Source of the DNA: Cladocopium goreaui
Lineage: Eukaryota > Sar > Dinophyceae > Suessiales > Symbiodiniaceae
Direction of reading: 5' to 3'
Assembly: GCA_947184155.2 (NCBI GenBank)
Contig: CAMXCT020000320.1
Coordinates: 107,501 to 171,500, forward strand
Length of the DNA: 64,000 nucleotides
Every line of letters starts with the position of its first letter. Position 1 is the first letter of the stretch. The notes beneath the pieces are model-generated. The model saw nothing but the letters and a program-made list of their open reading frames with translations. It was not told where the DNA came from and searched no databases. Position numbers and translations under genes: made by a program. Positions 45,466 to 57,031 of this stretch are shown one piece after another.

Positions 45466-47055
45466 ACGGCCTGCCTCGGGCTCCGCGTCTTTTGCGTGGC
45501 AGGCGTGGGACAATGTGCACTGCCAAGGGGTCGGATGTACGCCCTGGCGTCCCTCGGGCTCCGCCTCTTTTGCGTGGCAGGCGTGGCACAATGTGCACTG
45601 CCAAGGGGTCGGATGTACGCCCTGGCGTCCCTTGGGTCTCCGCCTCTTTTGCGTGGCAGGCGTGGCACAATGTGCACTGCCAAGGGGTCGGATGTACGCC
45701 CTGGCGTCCCTTGGGTCTCCGCCTCTTTTGCGTGGCAGGCGTGGCACAATGTGCACTGCCAAGGGGTCGGATGTACGCCCTGGCGTCCCTCGGGCTCCGC
45801 GTCTTTTGCGTGGCAGGCGTGGCACAATGTGCACTGCCAAGGGGTCGGATGTACGCCCTGGCGTCCCTCGGGCTCCGCGTCTTTTGCGTGGCAGGCGTGG
45901 GACAATGTGCACTGCCAAGGGGTCGGATGTACGCCCTGGCGTCCCTCGGCTCTTTTGCGTGGCAGGCGTGGGACAATGTGAGCAGCCAAGGGGTCGGATG
46001 TACGCCCTGGCGTCCCGCGGGCTCCGCGTCTTTTGCGTGGCAGGCGTGGGACAATGTGAGCAGCCAAGGGGTCGGATGTACGCCCTGGCGTCCCTCGGGC
46101 TCCGCGTCTTTTGCGTGGCAGGCGTGGGACAATGTGCACTGCCAAGGGGTCGGATGTACGCCCTGGCGTCCCTCGGGCTCCGCCTCTTTTGCGTGGCAGC
46201 CGTGGGACAATGTGCACTGCCAAGGGGTCGGATGTACGCCTGGCGTCCCTCGGGCCCTCGGGCTCCGCCTCTTTTGCGTGGCAAGCGTGGGACAATGTGC
46301 ACTGCCAAGGGGTCGGATGTACGCCCTGGCGTCCCTCGGGCTCCGCCTCTTTTGCGTGGCAGGCGTGGGACAATGTGCCCTGCCAAGGGGTCGGATGTAC
46401 GCCCTGGCGTCCCTCGGGCTCCGCCTCTTTTGCGTGGCAGGCGTGGGACAATGTGCACTGCCAAGGGGTCGGATGTACGCCCTGGCGTCCCTCGGGCTCC
46501 GCCTCTTTTGCGTGGCAGGCGTGGGACAATGTGCACTGCCAAGGGGTCGGATGTACGCCCTGGCGTCCCTCGGGCTCCGCCTCTTTTGCGTGGCAGGCGT
46601 GGGACAATGTGCACTGCCAAGGGGTCGGATGTACGCCCTGGCGTCCCTCGGGCTCCGCCTCTTTTGCGTGGCAGGCGTGGGATAATGTGCACTGCCACGG
46701 GGTCGGATGTACGCCCTGGCGTCCCTCGGGCTCCGCCTCTTTTGCGTGGCAGGCGTGGGACAATGTGCACTGCCAAGGGGTCGGATGTACGCCCTGGCGT
46801 CCCTCGGGCTCCGCCTCTTTTGCGTGGCAGGCGTGGCACAATGTGCACTGCCAAGGGGTGGGATGTACGCCCTGGCGTCCCTCGGGCTCCGCCTCTTTTG
46901 CGTGGCAGGCGTGGGACAATGTGCACTGCCAAGGGGTCGGATGTACGCCCTGGCGTCCCTCGGGCTCCGCCTCTTTTGCGTGGCAGGCGTGGGACAATGT
47001 GCACTGCCAAGGGGTCGGATGTACGCTCTGGTTCGGATGTATGCTTTGGCGTCCC
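45466..47055. repeat. 78-bp minisatellite, about 20 copies
   Basis: The unit holds CTCCGCCTCTTTTGCGTGGC, AGGCGTGGGACAATGTGCAC and GGGGTCGGATGTACGCCCTG. Copies are 95-100% alike; a few are shortened (45950, 46235) and two carry AGCAGC in place of CACTGC. The length is 26 codons and no frame has a stop, so both strands show artefact ORFs of 340-640 codons in several frames at once. GC content is far higher than the surroundings. Confidence 0.97.
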
Positions 47056-47335
47056 TTGGCACTCACTCACTCACTCACACTCCCTGACTCTCTCACTCTC
47101 ACTCCTCACACTCACTCCGTCACTTACTCACTCACTCACTGACACTCTCAATCACACACATACACACAAAGATCGATGGATGGATGGATGGATAGATGGA
47201 TAGATAGATAGCTCTCACACAACCACACTCACTCACTCACTCACTCACTCACTCACTCACTCACTCACTCACTCACACACACACACCCACGCGCACACGT
47301 GCACACGCGCACACGCGCACACGCGCACGACAATG
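47056..47335. repeat. CACT, GGAT and CA/CGCACA microsatellites
   Basis: CACT repeats, a GGATGGATAGAT run at 47172-47210, a long CACT run at 47225-47275, then CACACGCGCACA. Confidence 0.95.
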
Positions 47336-47529
47336 CATATGATGCAGATCCTGAAGAATGAAGTTGCCTGATGATCAAGGCGAGAAACGGTTTGATGTAA
47401 GAGTGCTGTTAAGTATCATCTAGTCATCGTATCTGAGCATTGTCCTCGACCACTGTGTGCCACATTGTAGCTCCACAAGCAAATCACAAATTCACATACA
47501 TGTATCATTGTATGTAGATTGACTAGCCG

Positions 47530-47880
47530 TCGATCATGTATCACAGACAGAGAGAGAGATAGATAGATAGATAGATAGACGAGATAGAGAGAGAGAAATA
47601 GATAGATGGATTGATTGATGGATGGATGCACGGATAGATAGACAGATAGATCGATCGATCGATAGATAGGTAGATGGATTGATAGATAGATAGATAGATA
47701 GAGAGATAGGGAGAGAGAGAGAGAGACATAGATAGATGGATGGATGGAGAGATAGAGACATAGATGGATGGATGCATAGACAGATAGATAGGTAGATAGA
47801 TAAATAGATTGTTACATAGATGTTACATAGATAAATAGATAGATAGACAGATAGAGACATAGATAGATTGACATACTTGG
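47530..47880. repeat. GATA/GAGA/GATG microsatellite
   Basis: A long mosaic of GATA, GATG, GATC and GAGA units. The minus-strand Ser/Ile/Tyr/Leu ORFs across it are artefacts. A second GATA block is at 48027-48105. Confidence 0.95.
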
Positions 47881-48121
47881 TTCACTCCATTCAGTTTCAG
47901 CTTTGCCGTCTCCCTGGCATGTTTTGACGTCGGCCTGGCATGTTTGATATACCGGCCTGTTTGACGTGTGTCAGACTGCTCGGTGTAGCTTGGCCTGTTT
48001 GCAACATGTTCGACGTGCACAGAATAGATAGATAGATTGTTACATAGATGTTACATAGATAGATAAATAGATAGATAGATAGATAGAGAGATAGATAGAT
48101 TGACATACTTGGCTCACTCTT

Positions 48122-48424
48122 GAGACTGGTTCTGAAGCGTCTTGCTGATTTTCCTGGCTCCGCATGTTTGCGCAAGCATGCCCAGTCGCAGCCACCCGAT
48201 CCAACGAAGAGATGTGAGCTTTGGCTTGTTCCGCAGCACTCAGTCGGAAACGGAACTTGAAGCGTCTTGTTGATTTGCCTCGCTCCGCGTGCTTGGGACA
48301 ACGTAGCTGCTCACAAAGACATTTCTCGGATTTGGCTCCTACATTTTTTGCAGTTTTGTGCAACTTCACGCAACATGTCGACTTCGCAGAAAAAAAAGCA
48401 AGGCATTTCGACATGTCTGATTGT
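48122..48424 (+). repeat. 303-bp direct duplication, copy 1
   Basis: Matches 50590-50891 at about 99%, with one substitution and one missing A noted. Inside, two diverged units about 125 bp apart share GTTCCGCAGCA.TCAGT and GAAGCGTCTTG.TGATTT.CCT.GCTCCGC, so it is itself an old tandem repeat. No coding function is supported. Confidence 0.92.
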
Positions 48425-48737
48425 TTGCAAGTCTAGCATGGCTTCTGGTTGCATGCTGCGTCGCCATGATTGAAAATTACGCAAGTCTGTGATGCTCTTA
48501 TATGCATCTCCGCTGTCAGGAGGCCACGACCCTGGACTCGAGCGGACAGGCTCCGATGGATCACTGAGCTGGACCGTTCCAGTGTTTTCACGAGCTGGGA
48601 TCTCAGTGCGATTTTTTCTGTCGAGATTGTAGACAACAATCTGGTTTGGCTCACTCTTCCTCACTGATATCAATCTGGTTTGGCTCACTCTCCATCACTC
48701 TCACTCACCGTGACTCACTTTCCATGCGCTCCACCAA

Positions 48738-49141
48738 CCGACCATGAAAGTTTTGCAGGTGTGTGATGCTTCTTTGCATCTGCGTTTTCGTCAGGCCAGG
48801 GCCCCGGGCACTGGTGGGGGGAAGAGAGCGATAGGCTGCTGCCACATCTTGTTGCAGTCATGCGATTACAGTTTGTAACCAAAAGATGGATACAGCCTAG
48901 GATAAGAGTCTCAGTGCAAGGTACCGTCAGGACCCAGGACCGACCATGCAAGTTTTGCAGGTCTGTGATGCTTCTTTGCATCTGCGTTTTCGTCAGGCCA
49001 GGGCCCCGGGCACTGGTGGGGGGAGAGAGCGATAGGCTGCTGCCACATCTTGTTGCAGTCATGCGATTAGAGTTTATGACCAAAAGATGGGTACAGCCTA
49101 GGATAAGAGTCTCAGTGCAAGGTACCGTCAGGACCCAGGAC
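48738..49141 (+). repeat. 202-bp tandem duplication
   Basis: Copy 1 is 48738-48939 and copy 2 is 48940-49141. Each begins CCGACCATG and ends GGACCCAGGA, with only a few differences. A diverged partial relative starts near 48480 (AAGTCTGTGATGCTC). Confidence 0.92.
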
Positions 49142-49182
49142 CCTAATCCCAGCAAGATTCTGGAAGGGAGCATCAGGGCAAC

Positions 49183-49247
49183 CCCATTATATGAGATCGT
49201 GGTACTGACTTTGTCCCATTATATTTGATATCGTAGCACTGAGTTTG
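49183..49247. repeat. 32-bp tandem pair
   Basis: CCATTATAT..GATATCGT..CACTGA-type unit twice in direct succession. Confidence 0.8.
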
Positions 49248-49249
49248 CC

Positions 49250-50400
49250 CCAGCCCACCGACCTCCGCCTCCTGCCAGGTCCGCCCGTTTATATTTTTTG
49301 GGGAGATGGCAAACCACCTTGGTTGGGGGGCCCCAAAGCACACGCCCGTCATTGCATATCGATACACGTTGGTTTCGCGTCGCATCGTTGTCCTTCTTTC
49401 TGGTTCGCATGGAAACGGGACTTCGCCACCTTACCCCTCGGCACATGCAGACACGATACAAGGTATACGTGTCCAGGCTCCTCCTCAGGTCTTATGAATT
49501 TAAAAGGAAGTGATGGTGTACCATGGCCTTGCCATCAGCCACGGTACATCTATTGTCACTTCCTCCCAATTGAATCTATGATAACCTTCGGCCTGTAACC
49601 CCGGTTCCCCCCGATCTCTTGTTGTGGGCAGATAGGCCTCTCTCTGGACGGACGGACTTTTCTAAGTAAAAGAAAAGCAAAAACTATTTTCTGTTGCTTC
49701 TTCAAAGTGATCCCCTTTGAGAAGGTCCATTGACCTTTTTTGGGATTGATCGAGTGGCCTCAAATTGATGGTTGACGAGGTCATTTTGAAGAAGCAAGTA
49801 ACTAGCTATTTGCTGGAGAAGAACATCACGGCGATCACCAAGGTCATCACAGATGTGTGAAGAAAAGGGTGAGCAAGGAGAACAACAGCTACCTTGCTGT
49901 TTTGAAGCCAGGAGAAACACCTCGCCACTGCCCAGGCGAAACAGATGGACGCGTTACAGTGGCTGGCGGTGGTGTCATGTGGTTCCCACCTATCAGCAGA
50001 CAAACTCAACATGTACACACACGAGACGTGTGACTGGCTATCTGCCTGCGAGGGAATCCACCTCCGTCCAAAACGCGACGGACGACCAGGTTGTCCTCGT
50101 GCGCGCTTTGGTTCAGCTGCTGCAAGCAGTAATCGCGTCAAGCTGTTGCAGGACAATCTCGGGACTGACAAAAGTTTTAGTTAGGCTCGCCATGACATTA
50201 CACACTTGGTCACGTATTGTGATGCGGTGCATATCGTCGAATCATTGTCTCACAGCTATGGAATATTTCGATTTGACAACCTTAGCGATTTGCTTACACT
50301 GTTCAAATATATATATTATATATTTCAAATATATATATATTATATATGTAACTATTGCCCGTTCCTATTACAATATTCTCAGGGGCTAGCGGCTAGGATG
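49250..50400. other. Open frames on both strands, no supported gene
   Basis: Plus frames near 49765-49860 (containing DEVILKKQVTSYLLEKNITA) and 49945-50184, and a minus frame at 50171-49806, are all open. The first is the most protein-like. No family is recognised, and TA repeats follow at 50310-50350. It could hold exons of an unidentified gene or a diverged transposon. Confidence 0.3.
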
Positions 50401-50589
50401 GTTCCCCCACCTTGGCGGGGGGCAGGTCGGTTCGTCGCCTGACTCAGCACCTCCGTGAGCAACTACTCCAAGGCAGGCTCTTGCCTCTGGGCTGCAGCTC
50501 CAGTTCCGGGAGTTTTGACGATGAGTTTTTTTTTTAAAGAAATTGGACGAACCGATGTGAACTGATGTTTGTTCCGCAGCAGTCAGTCG

Positions 50590-50891
50590 GAGACTGGTTC
50601 TGAAGCGTCTTGCTGATTTTCCTGGCTCCGCATGTTTGCGCAAGCATGCCCAGTCGCAGCCACCCGATCCAACGAAGAGATGTGAGCTTTGGCTTGTTCC
50701 GCAGCACTCAGTTGGAAACGGAACTTGAAGCGTCTTGTTGATTTGCCTCGCTCCGCGTGCTTGGGACAACGTAGCTGCTCACAAAGACATTTCTCGGATT
50801 TGGCTCCTACATTTTTTGCAGTTTTGTGCAACTTCACGCAACATGTCGACTTCGCAGAAAAAAAGCAAGGCATTTCGACATGTCTGATTGT
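50590..50891 (+). repeat. 303-bp direct duplication, copy 2
   Basis: See copy 1 at 48122. Here the related upstream unit (from about 50545, GAACCGATGTGAACTGATG) is also visible, so this locus holds more of the original tandem array. Confidence 0.92.
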
Positions 50892-50989
50892 AAGGCTGAT
50901 GCCTGGCAACCAGGAGTCCATTTTGCATCCAGGATTCCATTTTACGAAGGGTCCATTCTCACTTTTAGTGGCACAAAGATCCTTGCAGA

Positions 50990-51260
50990 GGTCCTTGAGA
51001 TGATCTTGTGGAGATCTTGCAAGGCTGTGTAAGATTCTGTAGAAGGTTCTGTAATAATTACAGTCCTAGTGCATCATCATGGATCTTGCAAAGGTCCTTG
51101 TGAGAAGATCTTGCGGAGATCTTCAACTTCAAAGACTTGTAAGACTTTGTAGAAGGTTTTTTGAGATTCTCTACAAAGCATGATTTGACCATGACTTTGT
51201 GGACCTTGCAAGAAGCTTGAATCTTTCAGGTCCGCTAAAATGAAAAAAATGTGTTGAGGG
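50990..51260. other. Degenerate GATCTTG-rich stretch
   Basis: Repeated fragments such as GATCTTG, AAGGTCCTTG and AAGACTTTGTAGAAGGTT suggest an old, diverged tandem repeat. No coding sequence is seen. Confidence 0.4.
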
Positions 51261-51344
51261 ATGTTGTATGGCTGACACCACACCACCATGGCATCTTAAA
51301 AAAAAAAATCGGGGTGGGTACCACGATCCTTGTCTAATAGAACG

Positions 51345-51705
51345 GCTACCACTACTACAATTTATTACCACTATTTATTACTACTACTACTACTACTACC
51401 ACCACTACTACTACTACTACTGCTACTACTTCTACTTCTACTTCTACTACTACTACTACTACTACTACTACTGCTACTGCTACTGCTACTGCTACCACTA
51501 CCACTACCACTACTACTGCTACTACTACTACTACTCCTACTACTCCTACTGCTACTACTGCTACTACTGCTACTACTGCTACTGCTACTACTGCTACTGC
51601 TACTGCTACTAACAAGATTTCCCTTGAAAGAGGTCCTCAGGAAAAGAGCTTCAATTTGGAGACACTTTTGGCCTACTACTACTACTGCTACTGCTACTGC
51701 TACTG

Positions 51706-51738
<33 letters not shown>

Positions 51739-52095
51739 GCAGTACTACTACTACTACTGCTACTACTACTACTACTACTCCTGCTGCTGATGCTGCTGCC
51801 GCTGCTGTTGCTCCTGGTGCTTTTGCTTTTGCTTTTGGTGCTGCTGTCGCCGCTGCGGCTGCCACTGCTGCGACTGCTGCCACTGCTGCTACTATTGCTG
51901 TTGCTGTTGCTGTTGCTTCTGCTGCTGCTGTTGTTGTTGCTGCTGCTGCTGGTGTTGTTGTTGTTGTTGCTGCTGCTGCCACTTTTTATTTAAACTGTTG
52001 TTCCTAGTCCTGCTGCTGCTACTACTACTACTACCATTATTATTATTATTATTCTTATTATTATTAGCGTTATTATTATTATTCTTACTATTTCC
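51345..52095. repeat. CTA/CTG/TTA trinucleotide arrays
   Basis: CTA and CTG triplets at 51350-51610, interrupted by about 65 bp of unique sequence (51611-51675). Then CTA again, CTG/GCTGTTG at 51780-51990, and TTA/TTC at 52030-52095. Every frame is open; the poly-Leu, poly-Val and poly-Ser ORFs are artefacts. Confidence 0.95.
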
Positions 52096-52665
52096 ACCAC
52101 CAGCAACAAAGGAAGGGTTTTTAAGTACGAGATATTGGCACAAGTTGCTACCTATGAATAATATTCAAGCACATTTTTCACCCACTAATTATTATTACGT
52201 ACTCCCTGAGGATATTATTATTTTGAACCTACCCAGTGGAAGTTATTTCTCCGGCACCACCACCGCCATTACTACCACAACAAAAGCGACAAGAACAACA
52301 TCATATTGAATTCGAACGGAGAGTTTTTTTACTGCAAAGGGTTCTTGGCAACTTTTTTCCAAGGGGTTTGAACCTCAAATTTGATCGGGTATTCAATCCA
52401 CACAATGACATGACATCTGACATGAAATGTATATAATGGGTTTCAATAATGATTACGGGATTGATTTTACAAACAAAACCTTGAGGCCAACATATTTTTA
52501 AACACGGTTTTTTCCCTGTGTTTTTGTGCTCGCCGTCCGCAAACACCATGAGCAGGTCTCAGTGTGCGTAATTCTGCACGATTTTGCGCGTGCTGATTCA
52601 CGTCAAACATTTTCCTGTTTAATAGCATAGAGGGACGGGCGCAAAACCTGTGGCATTTCGCAGCC

Positions 52666-55381
52666 ATGCCGCTGGAGAATATAGATCAGTTGACTGAGTG
52701 CATGCCTCAATCTTGCCAGTCACGGGTTTGAATGAGATTCAGTCACAAGCGGTTTGACAAAAATCTACCTGACAGAGACGCAGTCAAAGAGTTTAAAGGG
52801 AAACTACATGAATGTCAATGTGTTCTACTATGTTGTTTCGAGTGCCTCGAAAATGTGTTTGCTTGCTCAGTGACGAGCCTTCCCCGGAAGCAACTCCTAT
52901 GCAGGTTCGGTTTAAGAGATTTACTTTGATCTACCAGCCTGTAAAACATTGTAGTCTGTGATCCAAGCATGCCGTTTTTTTTTGCGCCAGGCTGCTGCAG
53001 CCACTCCTATATCTGTGCCTTCTGGCACCAAGTTTCCAAAGGTGGGCAAGGCTTGCTTGATTTCTGGCCAAGTGACAATCCATAAGTTCGACCGTGCCTG
53101 CAAACCTCGCTCAGCACCACTGAGGATGAAACTTGTTTTTGGGCACAATTTGGAACGAATTGCGTGTGGTGGTTGGCAATGATAGTAGAATCCAATTTCA
53201 GCTGGTGGGTAGTTCAGTCTGTGTGGCTTGCGCTCTGAGGTTCCTCCTCGCCCCAGCAAGAAGACACGAGCTGCTAAGACCAAACTTGTTACCAAACCGG
53301 TCTTCATGAAGTCATACGGCACAGTCCGCCATGCCCTCAAATGGATGCCTCACAGTGATCTTTCATGGCGTTGGGAAGGGAGCTGGCCAGGCAATGTGCC
53401 TGTCATGAGGCGTGTTTGGCTCGACAACCAGAGCCAACAACCGGTACCTCTCTGTCCGCGGCCGCCAGGACCTTTCTGAGTAAAATGATTGTTTTTTGGA
53501 CATGAATGTTGGTTTCAATGTAATAATATGTTTCGATGCGTCATTGCGAGGACTTTGGGACTCAGATTCTTTGGTGGGACAAGTATCGCCAACAGTGCCG
53601 GTCGCACGGCATCAAGCCTGGCTCACACCGGTTTGTACCCCCAGAGCTTGCAGAGTTTGTTGCAGGAGAGGTGTCAAGCGTCCAGTGATGTTGGCCTGAA
53701 GTTCATCCAGTGGCATGAAGTGCAGTTGTTGAATTTAGAATCATCTTGCGATGGCAGGATTGCCGCGAGGTTGGACTCTGCCAATTTATGGCTCTGTCAA
53801 GCCGGAGCACTTCCGTGAACTTTTCCCCCCTCTTTCCAAGGCCAGCCTTAGCGTGCGACTGATATACTTTGTGAGCCGAATCCTCTAGTGGTTTTAAGTC
53901 TGGTTTGTGAAAAAATTGTCATTTCCTTGTAGGAGCCATCTTGTTTTTTCATAAGTTTGTGAAATAATTTAATTTGTCATTGCGTTCCAGGAGCCAGCTT
54001 TGACTGCCATATCCCTCTTCTCGGGGGTCGGCGGTCTGGAACTAGGCCTCCGTGAGCAGCGTCCCCAGAGCATAGTGCCGCAGTAGCGCCGAAGCTGTTG
54101 GTGGAGTTTCTCAGGTTTATCCGCCCTGCGTGTTTTGTGCAATCCTCAGCCCTTTTGCATCAAAGTCGGTGAAGTTGTGGGTGATTTTGTTTTGCTGTCG
54201 TCCGTCAAGATTTGATTTTGTTTTGGTCACGCATCAAGTGTATTGGGATGAAGCAAAGCAGATTATTTTTAAGGTCGAACGTGACGACTTCGCTACCCGT
54301 GTACTTCGAGCACGCCAGCAAGAGGGCCATCTTGGCCAGTGTCCTATCTACCGGGATGTCATGTCTTTCAGCTTGCGCCACTGCGATTCTGCGGAAGTTG
54401 CCAAAGCTGCTGGAGTAACATTGGGCTTTCCCTGTCAGGTCAGGAGGTTCAGTGGTGATTGGTCCCATTTTATCTGGTTGAGGTGTTGCGGATTCATTTT
54501 GTAATTTTTAATGCTAATATCGCTGTGCCAGGGGGTGTGTAAGGCCGGGAGTGAATTGGGTCTCTCTGACCCACGCAGCTCCTTGGTCACACACCTGTTT
54601 CGCTTGCTGGATGAAAGCGTCGATTGCGGCGGCAATCTGTCCATGTCCCAGATGTTCAAGTGATAGCACCAGAAGCTATGTTCGTTGATTTTTCAATTTA
54701 ATAGCCCCCGTATGATATGATGTTGATGCATTGTTTCTAAGTCAATTCGTGCTGATCGAGAACGTGGCCAACTTGGTGTGCAAGGGGATGCAGAGCATGA
54801 TGGCTTGGCTGGTTCAGGAGTCGTACAGTTGAATGTCATTTTTTTTACATTGAAACTGAGTCGTGGCCCTTTTGCAGGAATTTCTGTCCAGAGGATGGAA
54901 GTTGCAGTGGGTGAATGTCACTGGACATGAAGTTGGGACGCATGCCAGGGCCTGTGCTTAGGGCTTACCTACCAGTACAATAGCGGTTGTCTTTGCAGAT
55001 TTTGTTTTCAAGGTCAATCGTGAGAGGGTGTTCTTGCTGGCGAGAAAGAGCAAGGACAATTTCCACTTCAAGGCCAAAAACTTAGTATCTTGCTTCAACA
55101 TGTGCGCTTGAGATTTGAATTGGCTGCTGCTGTTTCGTGATGAGGATTTCCCAGCTGTGCGTAAGGATGTCAAGGCTATGTCCCCAGAGGCCATGAAGCA
55201 GAGTGCACTCAAGCCTTGGAATCCCAAAGGGAGTATTCCATTGCACAAATGGCTCCGCCCCACCCGGAACGAGCATGACGACCAGCGTTTGAAATGTCTT
55301 GGAAATATCGTTTTCCCACGGTGTGCTCAATTGGCCATGCATCAGCATGAGCATGAGTTGCGCTTTGGCTGTGACAAGTGA
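52666..55381 (+). CDS. C5 cytosine DNA methyltransferase, multi-exon
   Basis: This family methylates carbon 5 of cytosine in DNA using S-adenosylmethionine. Exons that join in frame: 53551-53665; 53758-53840 (GLPRGWTL); 53991-54074 with motif I LFSGVGGLELGL; 54274-54438 with ERDDFATRVL and motif IV LGFPCQ, the catalytic Cys; 54532-54659 with GVCKAGSELGLSDPRSSL (motif V region); 54742-54817 with motif VI FVLIENV; 54878-54949; 55013 to about 55110 with motif VIII RERVFLLAR; about 55145-55381 with motif X LGNIVFP, stop at 55379. The motif order and spacing are canonical and no key residue is missing. The catalytic-loop GVS is GVC here. Introns of 60-199 bp use GT, GC (53841, 54950) and GA (53666, 54818) donors. 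Upstream coding-like exons (52990-53180, 53228 to about 53445) and an ATG at 52666 give an uncertain N-terminus; no PWWP, BAH or chromodomain is recognised. The E10/E11 junction is unsettled. Host gene versus retroelement-derived copy cannot be decided. Confidence 0.85.
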
Positions 55382-55739
55382 TGGCAGGAGCCACAATAAG
55401 AATGTTTTGATGAAACCCATAGGATAGCAATGACAATGAAATTCTTTTTTTAACATGCTGCTTGGTGGCTTGTCACTACAAGCGCGTCGAAGTTGGTTGA
55501 CTGCTTGATAAAGCGGTCCGTGAGGCACTTGTCGTGCAGGTTCTTAATTGGCTGTGATTAGCATTGCTTAGCTTTACAAATGCCTCTTATCACAGCTTGG
55601 TGTGAGCGTTGCAAAACTGAGACCCCATGCGAGTTTGCTGCATCTTTGCAGTTCCTGTCCGTGCCGCTCTTGGGTTCAGCTATTTACTTGTTTTTTTCAT
55701 GTAGCCTTGTCTCAAACTGTTTGCACGCCTGCTCATTGA

Positions 55740-57031
55740 TTCTTCTCGACCAATGGCCCGTGCCAACCTCATTGTAGTGCATGAGGCTGGCAGAGTGCTG
55801 TTCATGTTGGTGCTGGTTCCAGCCCACATCCAACGATTTTGTTTGAGCCATGTGTTTGCCAATGTCAGGCAGATCCGGATGATGATGAAGTGACTCTGGT
55901 GCTGCCTGGTCGGGAGCAATTTGACGATTCGCAGCCTGACATGGGTGAGCCATTTGACCCTTTGCCGTCCGAGGCCGGCCAGTGCCGAAGCCATTGTGCC
56001 AATCATAATCCCAGCTAGTTTGTCACAGCCACAGCCAGCCTGAAGGAGACTTTGGAGCAGAAGACCAATGCCGTCACGTTCCTAGCTGTTAGCTGATCTT
56101 CAAAAAGTCAACAACCATGTCATGCATGACACTTTGGGGCCCAGGAGACACCGCCTCTTACTGCAGAGAACCTTGCAAAGATTCAGGCATGTTTGTGCTA
56201 TCTTGCTTTCAGATAATAAGTTTTTTAAAACAAAGGTCACTTGCCAAGTGGTAAGACATTGCAACTGCAATGCTCAGACTCATGTAGCCCACCGGGGACT
56301 TGAATGAACCCAGAGTTTGGGATCCAAGAATCCATTGCAAAAATTTTGCAGGCTTACCGGATTCCCATTGTTTTGACACGATTGACTTGGCCACCCCACA
56401 AAAAAGATTTTGGGAGATTCTGCATGGTGCAGCAATGAGTCTTCCCTTGATTGAGCCAGACGTAGCCATATCAAAGGAATTTCAGCCACAGTTGGAATCC
56501 TTTCATTTAGTGGAATTCTTCTCACTTGTTGCTTGCTTTCCTGTGAGGCAGCCATCCAGTCAGTGCCAAAGCGTGAGCCCACGTCATGCCAGGAGACTAT
56601 GATGTTGTTTACGACAAGTAGATTAAAGATTAAATAGCAACAACAATTGTTGTCGACTCTGCAATCCTTAGGATGTTTCTTTAGATTCCCGAGGAGTTGA
56701 TTGCCTGCAGCCCCCAGCCACGTGCAGTGGCACATGGAAGTCCCAACCTCAAGCGTGATGAGTTTGCTTTGCCACCCCCTCCGGCGAAAACCGACAGAGA
56801 TCTTGATGACGCAGGCGCTTTCTCATTGATTCAGTTTTTGGTATGCCCACCATGGTCACATGACAATGATCCTCGTTGCTACTCAAGTTAGTTTTTTTTG
56901 GTCAAGCCGTTGTCATTTGTGGTAAGACTGCAGGTGGTGTGCGTTCGAAGAGCCGAAGCCGCAGTCCGAAAGACTTGGGCCGCTTGATCCGCAAATTTTC
57001 GATTGCTCCGCCGGAACCTGCTTTTGTGTAG
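55740..57031 (+). CDS. Exon-like series ending in an RS-type tail, unrecognised
   Basis: Short plus-strand frames, each flanked by AG before and often a GT/GC/GA after. They are: about 55868-55945 (acidic, ADPDDDEVTLVLPGREQFDD); 56030-56085 (SLKETLEQKTNAVTF); 56147-56191 (QETPPLTAENLAKIQ); 56310-56436 (FGIQESIAKILQAYRIPIVL); 56715-56840 (LKRDEFALPPPPAKTDRDLD); 56932-57031 (GGVRSKSRSRSPKDLGRLIR, then APPEPAFV and a TAG). They could be 3' exons of a gene separate from the methyltransferase, which has its own stop at 55381, or of an alternative isoform. The RS repeat suggests nuclear or RNA-related function, which is only a guess. Confidence 0.4.

Noticed and set aside
45466-47055. CRISPR array
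   Set aside because: Repeats are contiguous with no unique spacers of constant length, and the setting is eukaryotic. The same holds for the 139-bp and 40-bp arrays.
45287-47203. ORF of 638 codons (plus) and 532-542 codons (minus)
   Set aside because: They run through an LTR-like repeat, CACT microsatellite and a 78-bp minisatellite whose period is a multiple of three. Several frames on both strands are open at once, so this is repeat geometry, not a gene.
49853-50389. 178-codon plus ORF
   Set aside because: It ends in TA-repeat-derived Tyr/Ile and overlaps an open minus frame; no coding signature stands out.
51330-52007. Poly-Leu/Ala and poly-Ser/Val ORFs
   Set aside because: Trinucleotide arrays read in six frames.
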